Part shown: one piece after another, positions 19,425-27,542 of the stretch
Position numbering within the stretch: position 1 is the stretch's first letter
How the letters are laid out: every line of letters begins with the position of its first letter
The notes under the pieces: generated by a model
Database searches by the model: none
What the model saw: the letters and a program-made list of their open reading frames with translations, nothing else
What the model was told of the DNA's origin: nothing
Source of the DNA: Elusimicrobiaceae bacterium
GTDB taxonomy: Bacteria > Elusimicrobiota > Elusimicrobia > Elusimicrobiales > Elusimicrobiaceae
Direction of reading: 5' to 3'
NCBI GenBank assembly: GCA_017525025.1
Contig: JAFXUJ010000014.1
Location: forward strand, 124,001 to 188,000
DNA: 64,000 nucleotides
Program-made: the position numbers and the translations under genes

Positions 19425-20111
19425 ATGTTACCCATTCGCCCATATGCCGGTTTTTGGAAACGCTTTGCTGCGTATATACTTGACGGAATTATTATTGCAA
19501 TTCCCCTGTTGATGTTGTTTATTCCCCTCATGATCTACTTGGCCCACCAAACAGGTAATGTGGGAGAGGCCGATAAAGCCGTCCAGTGGATGGCTGAAAT
19601 GCGCTCTCAGCAATATTTGTCCGGAATCAGGCTCCTTTCTTTCGTTTTATCTATACTCTACTTTGCCTGGATGGAAAGCAGCAAATTGCAGGCTTCTTTA
19701 GGCAAGATGATTATGGGCATTAAAGTAGTAGATGGTAACGGAAACCGCCAAACCTTTTGGCAAGCAGTGGGCCGCAACGCCGGGAAAATTATTTCCGGCC
19801 TTACGTTTAACATTGGTTATTTGATGGCCGGTGCTACCCGCCGCAAGCAAGCCTTGCACGACAAGCTGGCGAATGCGTACGTGGTGGATAAAGATTTCCA
19901 ACCCGGGGACGAGCTGCCCGAAGTAGAACCCCGTTTCGGCGTGTTAGGTACCGTAATTGCGCTAATGGTATTAAGTTTTTTCTTATTTATCGGGTTGTTG
20001 GTTGGGCTGATTGTTTACGCCGCACAGCATGAGGCCGCTAAACATGCTGCCCAGCACACTCAAACCACCCAAATAGAACAAACGATTCATAACACCTCTT
20101 CTTGGGCATAA
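19425..20111 (+). CDS. RDD-family membrane protein (paralogue 2)
   Basis: 228 aa. The order matches the RDD protein at 17006: PYAGFWKRFAAYILDGIIIA (first membrane helix with the RDD Asp), FAWMESSKLQASLGKMIMGI, KVVDGNGNRQTF and RRKQALHDKLANAYVVDKDF, then a C-terminal membrane helix (LGTVIALMVLSFFLFIGLLV) and a short polar tail. The substrate, if any, is unknown. It is followed after 23 nt by a close paralogue of equal length, indicating tandem duplication, and both probably share the promoter at 19363. Confidence 0.85.
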   Translation: MLPIRPYAGFWKRFAAYILDGIIIAIPLLMLFIPLMIYLAHQTGNVGEADKAVQWMAEMRSQQYLSGIRLLSFVLSILYFAWMESSKLQASLGKMIMGIKVVDGNGNRQTFWQAVGRNAGKIISGLTFNIGYLMAGATRRKQALHDKLANAYVVDKDFQPGDELPEVEPRFGVLGTVIALMVLSFFLFIGLLVGLIVYAAQHEAAKHAAQHTQTTQIEQTIHNTSSWA

Positions 20112-20134
20112 AATAAACTTATAAAGGAGAAAAC

Positions 20135-20821
20135 ATGAATAATATATATCCGTATGCAGGTTTTTGGAAACGCGCGGCCGCATGGTTTATAGATTCCCTC
20201 ATCTTGTACATGGCTACGGTGTTAACCCGGCCTATTTTGGCCCCTTTGTTAATTAACCCGGAGCTCGCACAAAAGCTTCAACAGGTACGGGACCACTCCG
20301 CTCCATTGGATCCTCATATTTTTATGTCCCTTGTTCCCGCAGGAATCATTTTGTTGCTGATTAGTGTGGCGTTGCCTTGGTTGTATTTCGCGCTGATGGA
20401 AAGCAGCTCCAAACAAGCCACCCTGGGCAAAATGGCCGTTGGAATTAAAGTAGTTGGTTTAGACGGCAATCGTATCTCTTTTGGCCGTGCGTTGGGACGC
20501 ACGGTGGCCAAAATTGTATCCCGCCTTATTTTAACGATCGGGTTTTACATGGCCGGTGCCACCCGGAAAAAACAAGCTTTACATGATAAAATGGCCGATA
20601 CCTACGTAGTAGAAAAGAATTTCCAACCGGGGGATGAATTGCCGGACGTAGAGACGCATTTCGGCATTTTAACAACCGTTATTGTGGCAGAAGTATTGTG
20701 TTTGGTGGCGGTATTGGGATTGTTTGTGGGACTTGTAGCTTTAGCAATAAGAGCAGCCCAAGAATCCAACACGCAAACCCCGGCACCCACCGTACAAGTG
20801 CAACAAACTGTTAACCGTTAA
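20135..20821 (+). CDS. RDD-family membrane protein (paralogue 3)
   Basis: 228 aa, same length and plan as its upstream neighbour: YPYAGFWKRAAAWFIDSLIL, ALMESSSKQATLGKMAVGIK, RKKQALHDKMADTYVVEKNF, QPGDELPDVETHFGILTTVI, and a final membrane helix. The shared QPGDELPxVExxFG linker shows recent common origin with the 19425 gene. A Shine-Dalgarno (AAAGGAG) precedes the ATG. Function as for other RDD proteins is undefined. Confidence 0.85.
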   Translation: MNNIYPYAGFWKRAAAWFIDSLILYMATVLTRPILAPLLINPELAQKLQQVRDHSAPLDPHIFMSLVPAGIILLLISVALPWLYFALMESSSKQATLGKMAVGIKVVGLDGNRISFGRALGRTVAKIVSRLILTIGFYMAGATRKKQALHDKMADTYVVEKNFQPGDELPDVETHFGILTTVIVAEVLCLVAVLGLFVGLVALAIRAAQESNTQTPAPTVQVQQTVNR

Positions 20822-20836
20822 TCGTTTGGAATCACT

Positions 20837-20867
20837 AAAAAGGGCGGCTTTATCGGCCGCCCTTTTT
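20837..20867. terminator. Bidirectional terminator, RDD genes versus tolB
   Basis: A 12-bp stem (AAAAAGGGCGGC with its complement) and a 7-nt loop, with T-runs on both strands, between converging genes. Confidence 0.9.
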
Positions 20868-20877
20868 ATTTGTAAAA

Positions 20878-22173
20878 CTAAAAGCTCCAATGCGGAGTAA
20901 ACGAGTTACCCGGCAAGTCCGCTAGCAGATGTGGGGCACTGCCGTCCATGTCCATCATATACAACTCCCGCTTGCCGTTGCGGGTAGTGGTAAATGCAAT
21001 AAAACGGCCGTCGGGAGACCACGTCGGATCTTCGTTGGATCCCGCATCAGTAGTTAACCGGCGCAGTTGAGTGCCCGTTAAATCTACTAAGAAAATATCC
21101 ATCGGGTGATAAGCCGATTCACGCCCGGAAAACACAATCCACTCCCCGGTAGGAGACCATTGCGGGCTATCCGACCAGTTGAATTTTTTGGTTAAGGGGC
21201 GCGTTTCCCCGGTGGCCAGTTCCATCACATAAATTTGCGGATTCCCCGCCCGGTTGGAAACAAAAGTAATGTATTTCCCGTCCGGGGAGTAAGACGGTGA
21301 GCCATCTACCGACGATTTATTGCTGATTTGGCGTTTGGTGTGGTTTTCCAAATCATATATAAAAATACTGGGGTTCGCTCCGCCCGTACTGGTAAAAGCA
21401 AGTGCTTTCCCATCGGGAGATACGCCCCCGATTAAAGAAAGCCCCCCACGGATAATTATCGGGGCGATTTTACCCGCCTTTAAATCAATGGCGAAAATAT
21501 CCGGGTTGCGGTATTTATAAGTGGTGTAGAAAATGCGGCCGTCCTTGGACCAACGCGGTAACAGAGCAATGCTGTTATCCCGGGTAAGTTGTTGTAAATT
21601 TTGACCGTCATAATCTACCATATAAATTTCTTTATAGCGGGTAGAATTATTAGAAAAAGCAATTTTCGTATCCGCTATGCCGCGCTTGCCGGTTAGTGCA
21701 GCCGTAATCTGATCGGAAGCAATATGTGCCAGCCGGCGCAGACTCGCTTGTGTACCTTTAAACGCTTTAGAAAAAATCGGCGTCCGGGTGGCTAAATCAT
21801 ACACATAAATTTTAATGGTGTAATATGGCTCTTTATACACAATCTCGCCGGACAATACATAACTGGCTTTTACCCGGGCCCACTCGGTCAACGTGGTACT
21901 CAATTTTTTGGGGTTAAATTCAGGGCCGTCTTCTTTGATATCAAAATAACGGGCAAATAACAAATCGGCCCGCATTACTTCGCGCACTAAATTGGCGGCG
22001 TCTTGCTCTTCCAAAGAATTAAACCGAAAAAGCGGCAAACCGATAGCGGGCAAATGTTTGTCCCCTACCGAAGTAATCCCAATATATACATCTGTTTTAG
22101 GGGCAGCCAGTGCCGGCACATGCATTCCCGCACAAATAGCTATCAGCCCCATCAAAAAAATTATTTTTTTCAT
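20878..22173 (-). CDS. tolB: Tol-Pal system protein TolB
   Basis: Periplasmic beta-propeller that binds Pal and helps keep the outer membrane tied to the cell wall during division. It has a signal peptide (about 1-23, ending PALAAP), an N-terminal TolB domain (about 25-165), then WD40-like PD40 blades each carrying a PSYSPDGKYITFVSNR-type motif (also SPQWSPTGEWIVFSG and PTWSPDGRFIAFTTTR). The 431-aa length is normal. It is the last gene of a pal-cpoB-tolB operon; no tolQ, tolR or tolA is in the window. Confidence 0.95.
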   Translation of the reverse strand: MKKIIFLMGLIAICAGMHVPALAAPKTDVYIGITSVGDKHLPAIGLPLFRFNSLEEQDAANLVREVMRADLLFARYFDIKEDGPEFNPKKLSTTLTEWARVKASYVLSGEIVYKEPYYTIKIYVYDLATRTPIFSKAFKGTQASLRRLAHIASDQITAALTGKRGIADTKIAFSNNSTRYKEIYMVDYDGQNLQQLTRDNSIALLPRWSKDGRIFYTTYKYRNPDIFAIDLKAGKIAPIIIRGGLSLIGGVSPDGKALAFTSTGGANPSIFIYDLENHTKRQISNKSSVDGSPSYSPDGKYITFVSNRAGNPQIYVMELATGETRPLTKKFNWSDSPQWSPTGEWIVFSGRESAYHPMDIFLVDLTGTQLRRLTTDAGSNEDPTWSPDGRFIAFTTTRNGKRELYMMDMDGSAPHLLADLPGNSFTPHWSF

Positions 22174-22197
22174 GAATCGGCCCTTCCTTTACGTGTG

Positions 22198-22878
22198 TTA
22201 TTTTAATTTAGCGAGTTCAGCCTTGGCTAATTTGGCTTCGGCCGAAGAAGCGAATTCTTGCACAACAGAAGATAAATACTTTTTGGCTTCCTCTTTTTTA
22301 CCCAGCGGGATAATGCTGCGGGCATATTTTAACCGTGCGGAAGCCGTCAACTTGCTGGACGGAAATTTTTGCAACAACGTAGCATACGCCACCGCCGCCG
22401 GTTTCGTTTGACCGGCTGCGCTGTATGCATCACCCAGATACATATAGGCTTGTTCTATGTTTTCCGACGTAGGATATTTGGAAATATACAAATTAAAACC
22501 CGAAACCGCCGCCTCATAAGCACCTTTATCTAAGTGGGATTTGGCTTGGGAAAATAGATCCGAAGGGGATACCGTCGCGGCAGCGGCTTCTTTGGCGGAT
22601 AACCGGTTCACCGAGGCAGTTACATCATCTAATTTAGCGGAAATCTTGGAAAATTGACCGTCTATTTGCGACCAATTTTCGTTAGAAACAGTTAAGTTTT
22701 GGTTTAACTCGTCCATTTTACCGGCCAGTTCTGCCTGGTTGGATTGCATTTGGACGATGGAATTATTAAGTTCTTGCAGCTGTAATTTAAGTGTGCCAAC
22801 ATCGGTTTGGCTGGCTACACAACCGGACAGCAAAAAGCCCGAACCGACCATAAAAATAAGTTTAGTAATATTTTTCAT
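22198..22878 (-). CDS. cpoB: CpoB/YbgF-like lipoprotein with coiled coil and TPRs
   Basis: 226 aa. Lipobox LSGC puts the lipidated Cys at 20; canonical CpoB is a soluble periplasmic protein, so lipidation is a variation. A coiled coil spans about residues 28-95 (LKLQLQELNNSIVQMQSNQA onwards), the trimerisation region. The C-terminal half is TPR-type: YISKYPTSENIEQAYMYLGD and LLQKFPSSKLTASARLKYAR. CpoB couples peptidoglycan synthesis with outer-membrane constriction together with Tol-Pal. Its position between pal and tolB supports the call. Confidence 0.9.
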   Translation of the reverse strand: MKNITKLIFMVGSGFLLSGCVASQTDVGTLKLQLQELNNSIVQMQSNQAELAGKMDELNQNLTVSNENWSQIDGQFSKISAKLDDVTASVNRLSAKEAAAATVSPSDLFSQAKSHLDKGAYEAAVSGFNLYISKYPTSENIEQAYMYLGDAYSAAGQTKPAAVAYATLLQKFPSSKLTASARLKYARSIIPLGKKEEAKKYLSSVVQEFASSAEAKLAKAELAKLK

Positions 22879-22905
22879 ATGCGTTCGGGCTCCTTGCTAA
22901 AAGTT

Positions 22906-23409
22906 TTATTTTACACCGAGGTACGTATCGGCGCGGCGGTTTTTAGCCCAGCAAGCTTGGGTAGATTCCGTGCAGACCGGTTTTTCTTCACCGTAAGAAA
23001 CGGTGTTGATGTTAGCAGCCGGAATACCTAAGCGTACATAGTTGGCTTTTACTTCGTCCGCTCTTTTTTGGCCGAGCGCAATATTGTAAGAGGTGGTACC
23101 TCTGTCATCGCAATTACCTTCTACCGTGATTTGGTAAGAGGCCAAATTGCCGGCAGCTTTAATAGCTTTGGCATTTGCTTCTACGATTTTGCGGGCATCC
23201 GAAGACAAAGTATATTTGTCTAAATCAAAATGCACGGCACCCAAGGCTACTTCTTGAGAAGGTACCCGTTGCGCGGTGGTGGTATCTTCCGAGAAGGTCG
23301 TCGTACCATTTACCAAATCGGCATTGGCGTCATCTTTGACGTTCTTGGAGCAGGCGGTTAAACCGGCAGCCAAGGCGAAAACTAAAACTACTTTGAGTGT
23401 GTTGTTCAT
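22906..23409 (-). CDS. pal: Peptidoglycan-associated lipoprotein Pal
   Basis: 167 aa. Lipobox LTAC (Cys20) anchors it to the outer membrane. The OmpA-like domain (about 60-167) binds peptidoglycan: VHFDLDKYTLSSDARKIVEA, VEGNCDDRGTTSYNIALGQK and RADEVKANYVRLGI are diagnostic, with the key Asp and Arg at NCDDRG and the NRRAD end. It is first in the operon pal-cpoB-tolB and has a good promoter upstream. A GGGAG ribosome site precedes the ATG. Confidence 0.96.
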   Translation of the reverse strand: MNNTLKVVLVFALAAGLTACSKNVKDDANADLVNGTTTFSEDTTTAQRVPSQEVALGAVHFDLDKYTLSSDARKIVEANAKAIKAAGNLASYQITVEGNCDDRGTTSYNIALGQKRADEVKANYVRLGIPAANINTVSYGEEKPVCTESTQACWAKNRRADTYLGVK

Positions 23410-23445
23410 ATCGTTCTCCCTTATAATTTTTACAGCTACACTAAT

Positions 23446-23474
23446 ATAGTAGCAACTTTGGAAACCCCGGTCAA
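23446..23474 (-). promoter_or_regulatory. Promoter of the pal-cpoB-tolB operon
   Basis: TTGACC, 17-nt spacer, TACTAT on the minus strand, about 35-40 nt upstream of pal. Coordinates are within a base or two. Confidence 0.65.
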
Positions 23475-23513
23475 CGAAAAAACATCTCTCTTTTTGGTGT
23501 AGAAATGCATCCC

Positions 23514-23551
23514 ATAAAAATACGGACGCAACTTGGTTGGTCGCGTCCGTA
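23514..23551 (-). terminator. Terminator after gatB
   Basis: A 9-bp stem TACGGACGC / GCGTCCGTA (23521-23529 with 23543-23551), followed on the minus strand by ATTTTTATG. It lies just downstream of the gatB stop. Confidence 0.75.
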
Positions 23552-23574
23552 AGTCAACTGATAAAACCTACCTG

Positions 23575-25020
23575 CTATCCAAGCAATTTAGCCAGCAGTT
23601 GGCTGATAATTTTGGGGTTAGCTTTCCCCTTGCTCAATTTCATCACCCCACCCACAAGAGCCCCGATAGCGGCTTTGTTGCCTTTTTGATAATCGGCCAC
23701 GGCTTTGGGGTTGGCGGCCATAGCTTCTTTGGCCCATGCTTCCAGCTGCCCCTCATCACTGACTTGCACCATGCCGCGTTTGGCAATAATATCAGCCGGG
23801 TTGCCTCCATGCGCATAAATTTCATCAAACACTTCCCGCGCCTGTTTGCGGTTGATTTTTCCGCTTTCGGCAAACTCCAATAATTCAGCTAAACGGGCCG
23901 CCGGAATAGGAGAATCTTCTATTTCTTTTTTCTCGGCGTGGAGCAAACCGAGCAAATCGGTCTGGATCCAGTTAGAAGCCGTTTTTAAAGAAACTTTACC
24001 GCTCTTGGTAACTTCTTCAAAATAGTCGGCAATCTCACGTGAGCTGGTTAACACGCCGGCGTCATAGGCAGATAACCCCGCTTTCATAAAACGGGCTTCT
24101 TTAGCGGCAGGCAGTTCCGGCATGCTGTTTTTAACTCGGCTGAGCCATTCTTCGTTAAGAACCACGGGCGGTAAATCCGGCTCCGGGAAGTAGCGATAAT
24201 CCAATGCCGCTTCTTTAGAACGCATGGGTTTAGAAACACCTTCTTCTTTATCCCACAGCCGCGTCTCTTGTTTGACTTGGCCACCGCTTAACAACACTTC
24301 CGTTTGGCGGTTAATTTCATAAATCAGAGCTTCGCGCACAGCTTTAAACGAGTTTAAATTTTTAAGCTCGGTTCGCGTACCGAATTTTTCTTGCCCCACC
24401 GGGCGCAACGACACGTTGACATCTACGCGCAGTTCGCCTTTTTCCATATCACAATTGGAGGCACCCACCCAGCGCATGAGACGTTTGATTTCGGTTAAAT
24501 ACGCATACGCTTCGTCGGCGGAGCGCATATCCGGCATGGAAACAATTTCTAAAAGCGGGCAACCCGAACGGTTATAATCTACCAGGGAGTGATCGGGCAA
24601 GTGGGTAGACTTGGCGGCGTCTTCTTCCAAATGCGCATGGTGAATACCGATTTTCTTTTTCTGCAAATTATTCTTGGGACCGTAGGTAATTTCAATAAAC
24701 CCAGCTCCGTTAATGGGCTCATCATATTGGGTAATTTGATATCCTTTTGGTAAGTCCGGGTAAAAATAATGTTTGCGCGAGAAAGAAGAATAGCGGTTTG
24801 TTACACAATTCATGCTCAGCCCCGCCCGTACGGCCAAGGCAAGCGCGCCCTCCGTCAGCACAGGCAACACGCCCGGATGTCCGGCACAAACAGGGCAAAT
24901 GGCTGTGTTAGGTTTTGTTTCTTCTCCCACGCCATTGGGGCACGCGCAAAACAATTTAGTTTTGCTGGCCAGTTGGACATGTATTTCCAGTCCGATAACA
25001 GGTTCAAATTGGGTTGTCAC
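23575..25020 (-). CDS. gatB: Asp/Glu-tRNA amidotransferase subunit B, GatB
   Basis: Subunit of GatCAB, which converts Glu-tRNA(Gln) and Asp-tRNA(Asn) to Gln-tRNA and Asn-tRNA. The catalytic-core opening FEPVIGLEIHVQLASKTKLF is diagnostic, with two Cys-pair zinc motifs (CACPNG and CPVCAGHPG), then DYNRSGCPLLEIVS and KGYQITQYDEP. The C-terminal YqeY-like tail (about 405-481) ends in ISQLLAKLLG. The 481-aa length is standard. Translation starts at GTG 25020 with AGGAGA upstream; no in-frame ATG fits. gatA and gatC are not nearby. It is divergent from the flippase gene, only 34 nt away. Confidence 0.96.
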   Translation of the reverse strand: MTTQFEPVIGLEIHVQLASKTKLFCACPNGVGEETKPNTAICPVCAGHPGVLPVLTEGALALAVRAGLSMNCVTNRYSSFSRKHYFYPDLPKGYQITQYDEPINGAGFIEITYGPKNNLQKKKIGIHHAHLEEDAAKSTHLPDHSLVDYNRSGCPLLEIVSMPDMRSADEAYAYLTEIKRLMRWVGASNCDMEKGELRVDVNVSLRPVGQEKFGTRTELKNLNSFKAVREALIYEINRQTEVLLSGGQVKQETRLWDKEEGVSKPMRSKEAALDYRYFPEPDLPPVVLNEEWLSRVKNSMPELPAAKEARFMKAGLSAYDAGVLTSSREIADYFEEVTKSGKVSLKTASNWIQTDLLGLLHAEKKEIEDSPIPAARLAELLEFAESGKINRKQAREVFDEIYAHGGNPADIIAKRGMVQVSDEGQLEAWAKEAMAANPKAVADYQKGNKAAIGALVGGVMKLSKGKANPKIISQLLAKLLG

Positions 25021-25041
25021 AATAATAGTCTCCTAAATTAT

Positions 25042-25047
25042 TATAAT
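25042..25047 (+). promoter_or_regulatory. -10 element giving a leaderless flippase mRNA
   Basis: A perfect TATAAT ends 7 nt before ATG 25055, which places transcription start on or next to the start codon. There is no ribosome-binding site. The best -35 (TTGTCA at 25014) is too far, at 22 nt. Confidence 0.5.
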
Positions 25048-25054
25048 ATCAAAT

Positions 25055-26581
25055 ATGAGAAACCTTTTTAAACCCACCTCCTACCGCAAAGGCGCTTTTT
25101 TAGCCGTAGGATCAACGGCCCTGTGGAAGGGATTATCGTTTGCCAATGCCTTACTGGTGGCTGCTTATTTTGGAGCCGGCACCGCAACCGATTTGTATTT
25201 TTATATTATTTTAGCATTGGGTTTAGGGACTTATTTCTTGCAACGCATGAATGCGGCGGTTATTATCCCGGAGGCCATGGCGTTGGACGCAACCGCCCCC
25301 CACAAAGGCCGCTCTTTATTAAATGGGTTCTTATACTTCTACATAGGACTTTTGGCAGCATGCGCGGCCGTCGCATTTTTATGCCCGGTACAAGTAGCCC
25401 GTGGATTATCGCGGTTTAACCCCGCCGAACTGGCCGCACAACGGCCTTTACTCGTGTGGGGCATTTGGCTATTGGGGTTGCAACTCTTGGTTTGCTATCT
25501 CACGTCCATTTTAGAAATGTACCGCCGCTTTACATCCTCGTTATTTTCCCCCCTAAATGCGTTGTTGCCGCTGATTTTTTTACTCGTGGGGGCTAAGCAA
25601 TATGGCATTATCAGTTTATTGTATGGGTTTGTCCTTTCCAACGTTCTGCAAATTCTTGTATTTATATGGGCCTTAAAAAAAGAGCTCCATTGGCAATTTG
25701 ATTCGTGGATATTGTTCCCGAGCCGGACTTTTACACGCAATTTGCTAAGTAACCAACTGATGGAATTTATCAATATCGTCAATGGATTGCTACCCCTATA
25801 TTTACTCAGCGGTTTGGCTGCCGGCTTAGTCAGCGCGCTCAATTACGCCAAGCAACTTACCGATTCCGCCAATGAAGTCCTTACCTTACGCGTAACAAAC
25901 ATCTCTAAAATAGAACTGACTGAATATGCCTCGCGCAAATTACAAAAATTATTTAATAGATCCTATTTACACACGCACCGGCTTTTATGCTTATTGTTAA
26001 CACCGCTATGTGTTTTTTCTGTTTTTTACGCACCGGAAATTATTACGATATTTTTTAAAAGAGGTTTGTTCAACTCACAAGATGTAGCGCAAACGGCCGC
26101 TTTTTTGCGTCCGTTGCTGGGCGTATTGTTATTCATGGTGCCTAATCTCATGCAAAATAACGCGGTAGCCGCTTGCCGGTTGGTCAAAAAATTTATGCCT
26201 TACGCGCTCGTAAGTATGCTACTCTTTACGGCCGCTATTCCTTGTACCATGTATTATTATGGTCCGTTTGCTTATCCGTACACGCTGTTAGCTTGTTTGT
26301 TGGCCGGGTTTATCGTGAATATGTTTTTCTTTAGACGCTACATCCCTTTTTTGGCTTTTGGAAAAGCACTCGTTGAGATGGGCCGTTTGATTTTGCTAAA
26401 CCTAATCGCCTTGGTACCTGCTTTATTGTACCGCCACTATTTGGCGGGAGAGAATGTGTGGATTACGCTGGGTTTGAGTGGAATCATTTTTATGGCTACG
26501 TTGGCGTTTCTGCTACACGTAACGCAAGATTTACCTTGGCTCCTGCGTAATTTTAAGCGTTCGTCCGCCCCATTGCCGTAA
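25055..26581 (+). CDS. MurJ/MviN-type lipid flippase
   Basis: 508 aa with about 13-14 membrane helices. It resembles the MviN/MurJ branch of the MOP flippases (GSTALWKGLSFANALLVAAY at the start, then ATDLYFYIILALGLG, IFFKRGLFNSQDVAQTAAFL and VPNLMQNNAVAACRLVKKFM). MurJ flips lipid II; relatives next to glycosyltransferases may flip oligosaccharide lipids (Wzx-like). The location facing three glycosyltransferases makes a polysaccharide flippase a real alternative. The mRNA appears leaderless. Its last 29 nt overlap the end of the converging glycosyltransferase gene. Confidence 0.8.
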   Translation: MRNLFKPTSYRKGAFLAVGSTALWKGLSFANALLVAAYFGAGTATDLYFYIILALGLGTYFLQRMNAAVIIPEAMALDATAPHKGRSLLNGFLYFYIGLLAACAAVAFLCPVQVARGLSRFNPAELAAQRPLLVWGIWLLGLQLLVCYLTSILEMYRRFTSSLFSPLNALLPLIFLLVGAKQYGIISLLYGFVLSNVLQILVFIWALKKELHWQFDSWILFPSRTFTRNLLSNQLMEFINIVNGLLPLYLLSGLAAGLVSALNYAKQLTDSANEVLTLRVTNISKIELTEYASRKLQKLFNRSYLHTHRLLCLLLTPLCVFSVFYAPEIITIFFKRGLFNSQDVAQTAAFLRPLLGVLLFMVPNLMQNNAVAACRLVKKFMPYALVSMLLFTAAIPCTMYYYGPFAYPYTLLACLLAGFIVNMFFFRRYIPFLAFGKALVEMGRLILLNLIALVPALLYRHYLAGENVWITLGLSGIIFMATLAFLLHVTQDLPWLLRNFKRSSAPLP

Positions 26582-27542
26582 AAACACGAATAACCCGCCA
26601 GATTTTGGGATAAGAAAATCCGTGTTTTAAACACGCGTTCCATAAGTGTTGGCGCAAACGAAACCGCCACCCTTTCCCTTTAAAAAGAGAAACGGGCACC
26701 AGCCATTCCCCGCGAGAATCGGCCAGCAATTTTTCTTCCGTTTCGGTTAGCCCGTATTTTTCCATAAAACTGATCAAACAAACGCGACAAACATATTCAA
26801 AACCCGGGGCAAAATCGCCGTACAAGCCTTGTTCTTTTAACAAGCGGCGGGCTTGTAAAAATCCGGTTACCAATCCTTCAAAGCGTCCGTTTCCGGCCCG
26901 GCTCTGCGAGCCGGCCCGTTCCCGGTAGAAATAAATTGCTTGGGGTGCCAACGCTATCGGATCGGCCCCTGCTAATAAAGAAACAGAAGGCAAGATATCG
27001 TCCCCTGTACGCAGATTAGGAAAAGAGATTTCTTTTAAACAATTGCGGTGAATCAATTTCCCGCACAAGGCCAATGCGGCCGAAAAATCATCAAAAATAC
27101 GTATCCGTTGCGCCCCATACAGACAACCTGCCCGAAAAAATTCGGCAAATTGGGGGGATTCCGTCTGCGGGAAACGCACCATAGGCGCCACTACCACCTT
27201 GGCCTGGGTTTGGACATATATGCGCCACAATTCTTCTAAATAGTGCGGATCCAACACATCATCCGCGTCCACAAAGCAGACCGTTTCCGCACGAGCTTGG
27301 GCCAAACCTGCTTGGCGGGCAGCCGCCACCCCTCGGTTAGGTTGCGCAAGCACCTGCCAAGACGGATTACATTGGGCAAATTCCGCCAAGATTTCAGCAC
27401 TGCCGTCCGTAGAACCATCATCTACAACGATAATCTGTGCATTCGTAAACGTTTGTGCCGCTACGCTTTGCAAACAAGCGGACAAAAATTCTTTTACATT
27501 ATAAACGGGAATAATAACACTTATTTGAGGGCTTGAAGACAT
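26553..27542 (-). CDS. Family 2 glycosyltransferase
   Basis: GT-A fold glycosyltransferase (329 aa) for envelope sugars. The N-terminal catalytic domain has ISVIIPVYNVKEFLSACLQS, VVDDGSTDGSAEILAEFA and the metal-binding FVDADDVLDPHYLEELW (DxD). The acceptor region is not specific. It starts 22 nt inside the upstream glycosyltransferase gene, without a Shine-Dalgarno, so translation is probably coupled. Its 3' end overlaps the flippase gene on the other strand. Confidence 0.9.
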   Translation of the reverse strand: MSSSPQISVIIPVYNVKEFLSACLQSVAAQTFTNAQIIVVDDGSTDGSAEILAEFAQCNPSWQVLAQPNRGVAAARQAGLAQARAETVCFVDADDVLDPHYLEELWRIYVQTQAKVVVAPMVRFPQTESPQFAEFFRAGCLYGAQRIRIFDDFSAALALCGKLIHRNCLKEISFPNLRTGDDILPSVSLLAGADPIALAPQAIYFYRERAGSQSRAGNGRFEGLVTGFLQARRLLKEQGLYGDFAPGFEYVCRVCLISFMEKYGLTETEEKLLADSRGEWLVPVSLFKGKGWRFRLRQHLWNACLKHGFSYPKIWRVIRVFTAMGRTNA

